Shown here: positions 1 through 7,792 of the stretch, one piece after another | How the letters are laid out: every line of letters begins with the position of its first letter | Position numbering within the stretch: the first letter of the stretch is position 1 | From: Marinobacter changyiensis | Lineage (GTDB): Bacteria; Pseudomonadota; Gammaproteobacteria; Pseudomonadales; Oleiphilaceae | Direction of reading: 5' to 3' | DNA: 64,000 bases | Assembly (NCBI RefSeq): GCF_009193265.1 | Contig: NZ_VZZZ01000008.1 | Location: forward strand, 1-64,000 | Made by a program: the position numbers and the translations under genes | Notes under the pieces: generated by a model | The model's database searches: none | Told to the model about the DNA's origin: nothing | The model's input: only the letters and a program-made list of their open reading frames with translations

Positions 1-58
1 CGGCCTCCTTCAAAATGCTGATGATCTGCTCGTCTGAAAATCGCTTTTTCATGTTCAT
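1..58 (-). CDS. IS3-family transposase OrfA, N-terminal fragment
   Basis: The minus strand from 58 reads MNMKKRFSDEQIISILKEA before the window ends. MKKRFSDEQII is the characteristic start of OrfA in the IS3 family, the helix-turn-helix DNA-binding subunit that is joined to the DDE catalytic OrfB by a programmed frameshift. AGAGGA just upstream (about 63-68) is a suitable ribosome binding site. Only 19 residues are visible, so whether the transposase is intact cannot be judged. Confidence 0.8.
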   Translation of the reverse strand, partial: MNMKKRFSDEQIISILKEA

Positions 59-120
59 CGTCCTCTGCTGTGATGAACATTACTAAGCTGAAAATGGTTA
101 AGCCAGAGGGGAGCAGGTCA
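1..120 (-). mobile_element. IS3-family insertion sequence, left end (partial)
   Basis: Read on the minus strand, the element starts at base 120 with TGACCTGCTCCCC, the type of terminus seen in the IS407-like group of the IS3 family, and the transposase OrfA begins about 60 bases further in. The rest of the element lies beyond the window. The boundary falls exactly where the neighbouring ATPase homology begins (codon ACG at 121, the Thr after a GKS motif), so the insertion seems to have split that gene. The likely target-site duplication on this side is ACGG (121-124); the other copy is outside the window. Confidence 0.85.
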
Positions 121-1851
121 ACGGTTCTGATGGCGCTTTTTTACGTCCAGCAGATCCTGGCGAAAGGGCAGTGCGACCCCCAGCGAATCGATGCGATGGG
201 GGAACGTTTCGTGGGCGGCTTCCGGCACCTGGTGCGCGGTAAACGGTTGGACGAAACGCTTCGGATCGCAATTGAGTTTGAGTTGGGTGAGAAGTTGGGT
301 GCTTCCTATTCCGAAGTGAGTGATTTGGTCATCAGCGAAATTGGCCCGATCGGTAATTTAATCGGTCTTGCTCAATGTGCTAAGACGATGAAAGTCACAT
401 TGGATTTAAGTTGGTCTCATCCGAAAAATACAGCTTACGTGTCGTGTTATACGGTTGAGTTTGATGGTGTTGAAATGGCGGAGGTCACCAGCGATTCGGG
501 ATTGAAACAGCCCATGATCACAGGCCTGAATTACCAACATCCGTTGCTCAGCCATGACGAGATTGAAGAATGGGTGTCTGAACAAATTGAGCAGGGCCAT
601 GCTATTCATCCGTCGTTACTTCAGTACGTGCTTAAAAATGAAGATGAAGAGGGCCCTGATCTGGATGAGTTGGCTTATTCCGAGGAAGCGCCTCAAAGCG
701 AGCTTCATGAGTTAACCCAGATACAGCCGATGGTGTCAAAGTCGCACGAATCAGCATCGATGAATGATGATTCCAGTATCGCTCCTGCTTCATTTAAGAC
801 ACTCGGCATTAAAGGCTTTGTGGGGGCGCTTCCCAGGCTTGGGCGTTCTTTAGAGACCAGTCTTTCCCTGAGTGATGACATGAACACCCGAGTGGTCGAA
901 GAGATACTCAGCGACATTTTAGTTGCACCTCTCGACAATCTTCTGGACTTGCTCGATGAGAGTCTGTGTATAGGCCCCTTGCGGCACATTACTGATTCGA
1001 CCTACCAGGCTAGCGCCTACCCAGTTCAGGGAGATTGGTATTCTGGTAAGGCCTGCTGGGATGTCCTCGCCGCAAAGGATCCTGAAAGAGATACTTTGAT
1101 AAATCATTGGATAGCTGACGCTGACAAATTGAACTTGGGGTACCAGCTGGTTTACAAAATGATTGAGCAAAAAGCAAAGTTTGTAGCGGCCAGGAAGGTC
1201 AGTAGTCTGGAAAAGTTACAAGAGATATCCGAGGCATGGAATGACGGTTCATTTGAAAAAGAATTGGCTGAGAAGTTGGGGGAGAACCCCAACGAATCGA
1301 CGAAAACAAGAATGGGCGTTTTGTTAGAAAAAATAAATGAGGCGGGTTATGCGATAAAAAAAGCAGATCCCGACTATGGTGAAACCTCCTCGCAGACCAC
1401 CTCGTTGACTTTGTGGGATAGTCTTAACGAAATTGAGGTCGCGCCTTCTGACATTGGTGTTGGCGTTTCGCAATTGCTCCCCCTAGTTGTAGCTTCGTTT
1501 ATCGCCAAGAGCGGTCTAGTGTCGTGCGAACAGCCAGAGCTTCATGTTCACCCAAGAGTTCAGGTGGCAATCGGGGACATGCTTTTGCACGCTACTGAAA
1601 AAACAAGCTTTCTTATTGAGACTCACAGCGAACATCTGGTTCTTCGCTTGCTTCGCCGAATTCGGGAAACAACAGAAAACAGATTGCCGGACGATATGCC
1701 ACCGGTCGAGCCTGATGATATTTCGATCATTTATTTGGAGCCGGGTGAGGACGGAGTCTCTATTCGTCGGATCCAAATTGACGAGGACGGTGAGTTTAAA
1801 TCTCGCTGGCCACAGGGCTTTTTCCCTGAGAGAAGGGAGGAGCTTCTCTAA
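70..1851 (+). pseudogene. OLD/DUF3696-type AAA ATPase, P-loop removed by IS insertion
   Basis: The frame is open from 70, but bases 70-120 belong to the IS end, so the first 17 codons are not native. Homology starts at TVLMALFYVQQIL, which normally follows the Walker A GxxxxGKS; here the preceding residues are PEGSRS and no P-loop exists. The C-terminal half keeps the hallmarks of the family: GVGVSQLLP near residue 463 (signature-like), EQPELHVHP near 486 (Walker B with the following His), and IETHSEHL near 515. IGPLR at about 302 is also typical. Such ATPases drive several anti-phage systems (inference). The stop overlaps the next start (TAATG), so translational coupling is likely. Codon use is AT-richer than in the core genes. 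Without a P-loop the product should not bind ATP normally; a truncated protein may still be made from the IS-supplied ATG. Confidence 0.8.
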
Positions 1852-2762
1852 TGATAGTAGAACACCTGATCGAGCCAGAATTTCTATTGAAAGTTGCCGA
1901 AACTCGCAGAGATTACAAGGATTTATTAAGGGAGTTTTCGCTGCCTTCGCCGCGGGTGGCAGGGAACTTTCCAAAGATGAAAAGTTTTCGCAAACAGGTT
2001 CTGAGCAAACAATCGGCTGACGCTTCAGAGCATGCCCAGATGAGGCTCTTGGAGCTGCTGGGATTGTTAAGCGAGCGACGAGTTGAGAGATCGCTGGCTT
2101 TCGATGGGACCATTAGCTTTCATGAAAACCTGAAGAATGCTGAGAATAATTTCTTCTCTGGCATTCATTTTTTGCTGGATAGAAAGCCACCAGTACCCTT
2201 GGATTCAAAGGTGGTTTGTATAGAAGATTTCGAGCTGGGTTTCGACCCTTCTGTGACACAGGTTTCGGTTAGGAGGACTGCCGAAGAGCTTTCTCAAAAC
2301 CTACGGGAGTTTGTAAGGTTGTCGAGCTCAATTACGTTGATTGACCCTTACTTTGGAACCCAGGCGGGGATGTGGAAAACGTTCATTCTTTTGCTCAAAG
2401 CAAGTCTAGAATCCTCTCCAACACCAAACAAAGCTTTCGATGTTCTTTTCGATGGAAGTAAAAAAACCGCGCGTTCATGTAAGTATTTGGCTACAAAATT
2501 GATAGAAGAACAACCAGACCTGGCGAAAAGTTTTTCTAGAATTACGTTCAAAGAGATACAGGAGACGGGTAAATCTGCCATCCATAATCGCTATTTACTG
2601 AGTGAATTGGGAGGAGTGTCGATTGGTCACGGATTTGAAGAAAGCAACGAACACGAGCATGACGACCTGAATCTGTTGGGTGAGGCCGTTTATCGACAGC
2701 GGTTTTCTCAATTCGTAGAGCTTCAGGGAGTGCGTCTCGAGGAGGAATTTAGTATCTCGTAA
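1851..2762 (+). CDS. Unrecognised partner of the ATPase; PLD-like C-terminal motif
   Basis: The protein has 303 residues. Its start overlaps the ATPase stop by one base, with GGAGG about 10 bases upstream, so the two are translated as a pair. I do not recognise the N-terminal half. The C-terminal half contains SSITLIDPYFG (about residues 162-172), a likely beta strand with an acidic turn, and IHNRYLL followed by LGGVSIGHGF (about 243-261). This resembles the H-x-[KR] strand and the downstream glycine-rich strand of phospholipase D-like or nuclease domains, but only one such motif is evident. It could be the effector or nuclease of an ATPase-dependent defence pair. This is inference from position and one motif; a catalytic activity is not shown. 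Base composition is low-GC like its neighbours. Confidence 0.7.
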   Translation: MIVEHLIEPEFLLKVAETRRDYKDLLREFSLPSPRVAGNFPKMKSFRKQVLSKQSADASEHAQMRLLELLGLLSERRVERSLAFDGTISFHENLKNAENNFFSGIHFLLDRKPPVPLDSKVVCIEDFELGFDPSVTQVSVRRTAEELSQNLREFVRLSSSITLIDPYFGTQAGMWKTFILLLKASLESSPTPNKAFDVLFDGSKKTARSCKYLATKLIEEQPDLAKSFSRITFKEIQETGKSAIHNRYLLSELGGVSIGHGFEESNEHEHDDLNLLGEAVYRQRFSQFVELQGVRLEEEFSIS

Positions 2763-2799
2763 ACTTCCTGAGTCGTTGTTTTATTCGTAAGGATGCGTT

Positions 2800-4662
2800 T
2801 TGAGCACAACTAGCCGCTTCATATCACCTCCACGCCGAGAATTTGAAAAGCTTCGGCAGCCATTAACGCCCGGCGAAAAGAAGGTTTTTCAGTTGTTCGA
2901 TGAGCATCTGGATATCGAGTGGGAAATCTATATCCAGCCTCACCTGAATGGCTTGAGGCCGGACTTTGTCCTACTGAATCCAAATGTTGGCATTGCCGTT
3001 TTCGAGGTGAAAGACTGGAACCTAGATGCCATGCATTATTGGGTAGAGGAAAGGGGAGGCCTTCAATCTCCGATTCTGCTTGCCCAGAAAGATGGGAGAC
3101 GATTTTCCAGACAGTCCGACAACCCAATCGAAAAGATCCGTCAGTACAAAGAAGAGATCTTCAATCTTTACTGCCCAAGGTTAAAACAACGCTCTGGTTA
3201 TGCGGCGATCACAGCAGGGGTGATTTTCCCTTACGCCAGTGATACCCGCATTAAAGCGCTTTTCCAGAAAAGTCTCGAATACCGCAATATGCATGAGGCA
3301 CCAGCCTACAATCCGATTTCAGGGGCTGAACCCCTTGAGTTGGGTGATGTTGAGGCGGTCTTCCCAGAAAGCTATCGAAAGTTTTCCTATCAGATGAATG
3401 AGGATCTCACGAGGGATTTTCGGAACTGGCTAATCGAACCCGATGCTGCCTCAACTCAACGGCGGCCCATCGAACTGGATAAGAACCAGCGAGCCTTTGT
3501 GACCAGTAGAACAGACTCCGGGTACCGACGCATTCGTGGAGCTGCCGGGTCAGGAAAGTCTTTGGTGTTAGCCGCCCGCGCTTCGGAACTGCTGGGCCAA
3601 GGGAAACAGGTCCTGGTTGTGACTTTCAATATCACTTTGTTGCACTACCTGATGGATGTGGCTGTTCGCTGGCCAACCTCTCAGGGTAAAACGCGCTCTG
3701 ACATTACGTGGTTGAACTTTCACCACTGGTGTAAAAGGATCTGCCTACAGAACGATGCTGAAGCAGAGTATTCGGCATTGTGGAGCAATGCGAGTCCGCA
3801 GGACGTGCTTAACGAAACGCTGCCATCTCTGGTGGTTGACGTGCTTGATCGAAACTCTATTCCGCCAAAGTACGACGCGATTTTGGTGGATGAGGGCCAG
3901 GATTTTCGTCCTGAGTGGTGGTCTGCATTGCGAAAGGTCTGTAAACCCGGTGGTGAAATGCTCTTGGTGGCTGACGCTACACAGGATATATACGGGACCG
4001 CAGGTGCATGGACGGATGAGATTATGAAGGGCGCAGGCTTTTTGGGTAAGTGGGCTGAGCTAGACGTTAGTTATCGGATGCCTCGCTTAGCTTTGGAGAC
4101 GGCGGCCTCATTCGCTGAACAATATTTACCTGAGGCTGAGCGAATACTGCCAAAGAACGATCAGATTGATCTTGGTCTTGAGCATTGTGATCTCAGGTGG
4201 GTGCAAGCTAACCAGCTCAATGCCGAAGATATCTGCAGAGACGAGCTGCTGAGAATGTTCACAGATGGAGGACGTGAAAGTTATGCGTTCGCAGACGCGA
4301 CCTTCCTCTGCAATAACCGCTCAGTCGGTTTGAAGGTAGTCAAAAAGCTGGGGAGCAAAGGGGTTCGGGTGGTTCATACATATGACCAGGATGATCAGGA
4401 GAGCCGGCGGCAAAAGGTTGGATTTTACATGGGTGATGCACGGGTAAAAGCAACCACTCTGCACAGCTTCAAGGGCTGGGAGTCTCGTTCTTTGGTTATC
4501 TATGTTGGCGAACGGGTCTCCTCAAAATCTTTGGCCCTGCTCTACACTGGCCTTACAAGACTCAAGCGTCATCCGGAAGGGAGTTGCTTGACCGTTGTTT
4601 GCAGTTCAGAGGAGCTAAGAGAATATGGTCGAGGTTGGCCGGATCACGAAAACCTCAGCTGA
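2800..4662 (+). CDS. NERD nuclease-UvrD-like helicase fusion
   Basis: The protein has 620 residues. The N-terminal NERD domain (about 15-135) retains a PD-(D/E)xK pattern: RPDFVLL, then AVFEVKDW near residues 66-73. A superfamily 1 helicase follows, with GAAGSGKS (Walker A, about 247), ILVDEGQDF (Walker B, about 365), VADATQDIYG (about 391), SYRMPR (about 425) and a C-terminal TTLHSFKGWE / LLYTGLTR block. It probably unwinds and cleaves DNA. The start is a TTG at 2800 with GTAAGGA six bases upstream. It lies 37 bases after the ATPase partner in the same direction and shares its AT-rich composition, so it may be the third gene of one operon. Similar fusions occur in mobile islands and defence loci, sometimes alone. 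No frameshift or missing key residue is seen. Confidence 0.9.
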   Translation: MSTTSRFISPPRREFEKLRQPLTPGEKKVFQLFDEHLDIEWEIYIQPHLNGLRPDFVLLNPNVGIAVFEVKDWNLDAMHYWVEERGGLQSPILLAQKDGRRFSRQSDNPIEKIRQYKEEIFNLYCPRLKQRSGYAAITAGVIFPYASDTRIKALFQKSLEYRNMHEAPAYNPISGAEPLELGDVEAVFPESYRKFSYQMNEDLTRDFRNWLIEPDAASTQRRPIELDKNQRAFVTSRTDSGYRRIRGAAGSGKSLVLAARASELLGQGKQVLVVTFNITLLHYLMDVAVRWPTSQGKTRSDITWLNFHHWCKRICLQNDAEAEYSALWSNASPQDVLNETLPSLVVDVLDRNSIPPKYDAILVDEGQDFRPEWWSALRKVCKPGGEMLLVADATQDIYGTAGAWTDEIMKGAGFLGKWAELDVSYRMPRLALETAASFAEQYLPEAERILPKNDQIDLGLEHCDLRWVQANQLNAEDICRDELLRMFTDGGRESYAFADATFLCNNRSVGLKVVKKLGSKGVRVVHTYDQDDQESRRQKVGFYMGDARVKATTLHSFKGWESRSLVIYVGERVSSKSLALLYTGLTRLKRHPEGSCLTVVCSSEELREYGRGWPDHENLS

Positions 4663-4771
4663 CTTGTGTCCAAGTGACCTGTTTCTGGTTTCAGGCCAAC
4701 GGTCAGAATTATTCCATTGAAGGAAACATGGCTAATCTCTTGGACACACCATGGACACAATTTGGACACAG
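4663..4771 (+). repeat. TGGACACA repeat set beside tRNA-Arg (possible integrase arm sites)
   Basis: TGGACACA occurs at 4741-4748, 4752-4759 and 4763-4770, an exact 11-base period that puts every copy on the same helix face. An inverted copy of the longer form CTTGGACACA lies at 4665-4674 (TGTGTCCAAG). The set sits between the last island gene and the 3' side of the tRNA gene, where tyrosine-integrase attachment sites and arm-type binding sites are usually found. A 16-codon frame with a good ribosome binding site (4729-4779) runs through the repeats and is probably fortuitous. No integrase gene is in the window. Confidence 0.6.
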
Positions 4772-4775
4772 CCAA

Positions 4776-4808
4776 TAAAAAAGGACCTGCGTTTTCACGC
4801 AAGTCCTT
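4776..4808 (-). terminator. Rho-independent terminator of tRNA-Arg
   Basis: On the minus strand an AAGGACTTGCG/CGCAGGTCCTT stem (one mismatch), with a short GTGAAAA-type loop, is followed by six Ts. It begins 8 bases after the CCA end of the tRNA. Confidence 0.85.
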
Positions 4809-4816
4809 CATAATTA

Positions 4817-4893
<77 letters not shown>

Positions 4894-4972
4894 GTGAAAC
4901 TGTTGCATCAATTTCGAGTGCGCAATCTTACGTGCGAAGGGGGTGGCTGTCCAGTCCCTCGGAGGTTGTTTC

Positions 4973-5515
4973 TCAGCGCGGGTAAAGCTGCTCCGGGGTG
5001 ATGGAGACCAGGGCGCTTTCGTTGCCAATGCTGATTACCCCATCCTGGATAGTGCATTGCAGGCTCATGTTGCGTTCGGCCAATTTGGCGAGTTCTTCGG
5101 TGGCCTCCGGGGGCAGGTTGATGATGTTGAGGTTGTTAAAACGGCTCAACTTGCTCTGGTGCTTTTCCCACCATACTGGTACACCACGGCCGCCGTAGGT
5201 ATAAAGGATGACTTTGCGGGCGCGGTTGCAGGCTTTGCGCAGGCGGCTTTCATCGGGCAGGCCGAGTTCTATCCAGAGTTCGATTTCGTCACTGAGGCTT
5301 TTCTGCCACAGGTCCGGCTCGTCGTCGGTGCTGATGCCTTTGGTGAATTCCAGTTCCTCACTGGCGTTCAGCAGGAAGGCCAGCAGGCGAATCATCATGC
5401 GCTCGTCGTTTTCCGAGGGATGTCGTGCCAACGTTAGCTGGTGATCACCATAGTAGTGTCGGTCCATATCGGCGATATTGAGCGTTGCCTTGAAGATGGT
5501 GGCTTTGAGCGCCAT
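4973..5515 (-). CDS. yaeQ: YaeQ family protein
   Basis: The protein has 180 residues, matching the usual YaeQ length of about 180, and matches throughout: MALKATIFKATLNIADMDR at the start, HPSENDERMMIRLLA, a central acidic DEPDLWQKSL with IELWIELG, ILYTYGG, and a C-terminal SITPEQLYPR. The family has a PD-(D/E)xK nuclease-like fold and unknown cellular function; the acidic EPDLWQ...ELWIELG segment sits where the active site would be. AGGAAG five bases before the ATG fixes the start. It is the first core gene after the tRNA and is divergent from the cidA/lrgA-like gene. Confidence 0.93.
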   Translation of the reverse strand: MALKATIFKATLNIADMDRHYYGDHQLTLARHPSENDERMMIRLLAFLLNASEELEFTKGISTDDEPDLWQKSLSDEIELWIELGLPDESRLRKACNRARKVILYTYGGRGVPVWWEKHQSKLSRFNNLNIINLPPEATEELAKLAERNMSLQCTIQDGVISIGNESALVSITPEQLYPR

Positions 5516-5593
5516 AGGGCTTCCTGCATTGGGGTGAATCTGTTTAGTTGAGCAGTGTAAAGCAATTAATGGGGCCAGCAGAGTAAAACACTT

Positions 5594-5959
5594 ATGTTGA
5601 TGTTGCGCGGTTTTCTGGTTTTGATGGTTTTCTTCCTGTTCGGGGAGGCCCTGCGGGTGCTTTTTGGCTTGCCGGTGAGTGCGGGTGTGTTGGGGATGAT
5701 CCTGATCGCCGGCTTTCTGATGGTGTGGGGGCGGGTCAGCGACAGCCTCGCGGTGGCCAGTGAGTCCTTCATCTCGGTGTTGGTGTTGTTGATTATGCCG
5801 GGCGTAGTAGGGGTGTTTTTTCTGGCGGATGTCTTTGCGGGCATGTGGCTGGCGATTGGTGTGGCTTTGTTACTGGGCACCTTTCTCAGTGTGCTGACGA
5901 CATTACTGCTGATGCGGCATTTTGCCCCCGCGGCTTCAGGGGGTGACACCGGTGAGTGA
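5594..5959 (+). CDS. CidA/LrgA family membrane protein
   Basis: This is a 121-residue, very hydrophobic protein with about four membrane segments (roughly 3-20, 27-45, 58-80 and 85-108), as in the CidA/LrgA holin-like family. FGLPVSAGVLGMIL and LLIMPGVVGVF are typical family strings. CidA/LrgA with its LrgB partner is linked to murein hydrolase control and, in other bacteria, to export of small metabolites such as pyruvate or glycolate; the substrate here is unknown. Two in-frame ATGs (5594 and 5600) are possible starts, neither with a strong ribosome binding site. The 3' end overlaps the lrgB start. Confidence 0.88.
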   Translation: MLMLRGFLVLMVFFLFGEALRVLFGLPVSAGVLGMILIAGFLMVWGRVSDSLAVASESFISVLVLLIMPGVVGVFFLADVFAGMWLAIGVALLLGTFLSVLTTLLLMRHFAPAASGGDTGE

Positions 5960-6680
5960 TTGGGTGGAAAGATTTAATCTGCTGGCCCAGGCGTTATTGC
6001 AAAGTCCCTCCCTGGCCATTGCTTTGACGCTGGCAGCTTATTTCGCAGGCATTTATCTGTTTCGCCTTTTTGGCAGCCCGGTCTGGACACCACCGATACT
6101 GATCTCGGCCACGCTTCTGGCCGGCAGCCTGGCACTGGCAGGTGTTGATTATAATATCTACTGGGGACAAGCCCAGTGGCTGACAGTGTTGCTTGGCCCC
6201 GCCACCGTTGCTCTGGGCGTGCCGTTATACCAGCAAATACATCATATCCGCGCCCTGTGGCGTCCCATCCTGTTTACCTTGCCATTGGCGGCTACTCTGG
6301 CTGCACTTTATGCATTGGGGCTGGCGGCCATTTTTGGGGCGTCTCCGGAAGTACTGGCTTCGCTGGCCCCTAAATCGGTTACGGCGCCGATTGCTATTGG
6401 CATCACCGAGCAGCTGGGTGGTTCGGTTCCACTGATGATGGGTGGTCTGTTGGTGACCGGGGTAGTGGCTACGCTTTGTGTCGATTTCCTGGGGCGATGG
6501 CTTAAGATTGCCGATGAGCGCATTCTGGGCCTGGCGCTGGGTTTGAACGGTCACGCCATTGGTACGGCCCGAGCGTTCGAGATCAGTCCGGCAGCGGGTG
6601 CGTTTGCTTCCCTGGGAATGGGGCTGACCGGTATTTTCACCGCACTGATGTTGCCGTTGGCTTTTCGGCTCGCTTTATGA
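5952..6680 (+). CDS. LrgB/CidB family membrane protein
   Basis: A polytopic membrane protein of 242 residues from the preferred start. The GTG at 5952 (VSDWVERF) lies inside the upstream gene and overlaps its stop by 8 bases, giving coupled translation; an upstream in-frame ATG at 5922 is less likely. Family strings include ATVALGVPLYQQ, ALAPKSVTAPIAIGI-type text (SLAPKSVTAPIAIGI), and LALGLNGHAIGTARAFE in the C-terminal third, the most conserved part of LrgB. It should form a functional unit with the CidA/LrgA partner in the inner membrane. Confidence 0.9.
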   Translation: MSDWVERFNLLAQALLQSPSLAIALTLAAYFAGIYLFRLFGSPVWTPPILISATLLAGSLALAGVDYNIYWGQAQWLTVLLGPATVALGVPLYQQIHHIRALWRPILFTLPLAATLAALYALGLAAIFGASPEVLASLAPKSVTAPIAIGITEQLGGSVPLMMGGLLVTGVVATLCVDFLGRWLKIADERILGLALGLNGHAIGTARAFEISPAAGAFASLGMGLTGIFTALMLPLAFRLAL

Positions 6681-6723
6681 AATTGCGTTAATTTACGTCA
6701 AAGCACTTGAATTCTTGCATGCG

Positions 6724-6747
6724 AATGACAATAATTATCAATACATT
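6724..6747. promoter_or_regulatory. Fur box upstream of bfd
   Basis: AATGACAATAATTATCAAT closely matches the Fur consensus (GATAATGATAATCATTATC). It lies about 25 bases before the bfd start, so iron-loaded Fur would block transcription. Repression of bfd by Fur in iron-rich cells is the known pattern in gammaproteobacteria. Confidence 0.8.
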
Positions 6748-6770
6748 TCGTGGGGCCAGTGAGTCTTCTT

Positions 6771-6977
6771 ATGTATGTATGTCTTTGCACGGGTGTAACC
6801 GACCATCAGATTCGTGACGCAGCAGAAAATGGCTGTCAATCCATGCGCCAGCTAGGCAAAGATCTGGGCGTTGGTCGTCAGTGCGGTCGGTGTGCCTGTA
6901 TGGCCCGGGAAATTCTGCGGGAATCGCAGCCCCAGGACTATCTGAGCCTTGCGAATCTGCTTGCCCAGCCAGCCTGA
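6771..6977 (+). CDS. bfd: Bacterioferritin-associated ferredoxin
   Basis: A 68-residue [2Fe-2S] ferredoxin. The four ligand cysteines are clear: the CLC pair at residues 4 and 6, and the CGRC pair in the GRQCGRC segment near residues 38-41. Bfd docks on bacterioferritin and feeds electrons to the haem so that stored iron can be released. The native start is the ATG at 6771; an upstream in-frame extension lacks homology. The Fur box immediately upstream implies induction on iron limitation. The bacterioferritin gene follows about 150 bases downstream. Confidence 0.95.
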   Translation: MYVCLCTGVTDHQIRDAAENGCQSMRQLGKDLGVGRQCGRCACMAREILRESQPQDYLSLANLLAQPA

Positions 6978-7133
6978 AAAGCGTCTCTGAGCGCTTCTCA
7001 GCCTTGGTTCCCTCCAGCACAGCCTTTCTTCGTGTTCTGCTCTCATCTGTGAATCGTTCACCGGTGCGGTTTTTTATCGCGGCGAATAGGGATACCCTAG
7101 TGAAAATATCGGGATAATGAGAGAGAGACGACC

Positions 7134-7610
7134 ATGAAAGGTGATAAGAAAGTCATACAGTACCTGAATAAGGTACTTGGCAATGAACTGACCGCCATCA
7201 ACCAGTACTTCCTGCACTCGCGCATGTACAAGGATTGGGGCATCACCAAGCTTGCAGCGAAAGAGTACGAAGAATCCATTGATGAAATGAAACATGCGGA
7301 TCAACTGATCGAGCGCATCCTGTTTCTTGAAGGTCTTCCGAACCTGCAGGACCTCAACAAGTTGTTGATTGGCGAGAACGTGAAGGAAATGATCGAATGC
7401 GATCTGAACCTTGAAATGATCGCCCATAAAGATCTGAAAGAAGCGGTTATCCACTGCGAAACCGTAAAGGATTTCACCAGCCGCGAATTGTTCAGAGGCA
7501 TTCTCGACAGTGAAGAAGAGCACATCGACTGGCTGGAAACCCAGCTCGATATGATCGATAGAATGGGCCTCGAGAATTATGTCCAGCTGCAGTCCTCGGC
7601 CGCAGAGTAA
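7134..7610 (+). CDS. bfr: Bacterioferritin
   Basis: The protein has 158 residues, the same length as E. coli Bfr. All ferroxidase ligands are present at canonical positions (E18, E51, H54, E94, E127, H130), and the haem-binding methionine is M52 in ESIDEMKHAD. It should assemble into the 24-subunit iron-storage shell. A GAGAGAG stretch precedes the ATG. No second Fur box is obvious in the 156-base gap after bfd, so bfr may be regulated separately or read through from bfd. Confidence 0.97.
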   Translation: MKGDKKVIQYLNKVLGNELTAINQYFLHSRMYKDWGITKLAAKEYEESIDEMKHADQLIERILFLEGLPNLQDLNKLLIGENVKEMIECDLNLEMIAHKDLKEAVIHCETVKDFTSRELFRGILDSEEEHIDWLETQLDMIDRMGLENYVQLQSSAAE

Positions 7611-7728
7611 GCAAAAACTCAGGTGAGGGGGTATGCGCCATACTGCGGCGTTTGCCCTTCAGCTGTGCACATTTGTCCCGCCGCTATGCCTAACATAACC
7701 CTCACATCCGGTTAACGGCCTGAGCAGC

Positions 7729-7734
7729 TATAAT
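7729..7734 (+). promoter_or_regulatory. Candidate -10 box of the phosphomannomutase gene
   Basis: TATAAT lies about 58 bases before the start codon. No good -35 hexamer lies 16-18 bases upstream, so the assignment rests on the perfect -10 alone. Confidence 0.4.
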
Positions 7735-7792
7735 ACCGACACGTTTTTTCAAAGCACGTTCCGTAATCCAAGGGCGTCAAAAGGAGATTGTG

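Noticed and set aside
70..120. Reading 70-120 as the true N-terminus of the ATPase
   Set aside because: These bases are the IS terminal repeat and flank; the residues do not resemble the family and the P-loop is missing.
4741..4770. TGGACACA copies as a CRISPR remnant
   Set aside because: Repeats are 8 bases with 3-base gaps; no spacer-sized intervals and no cas genes.
4729..4779. 16-codon frame with a good ribosome binding site before tRNA-Arg
   Set aside because: It consists of the TGGACACA repeats themselves and encodes no recognisable peptide.
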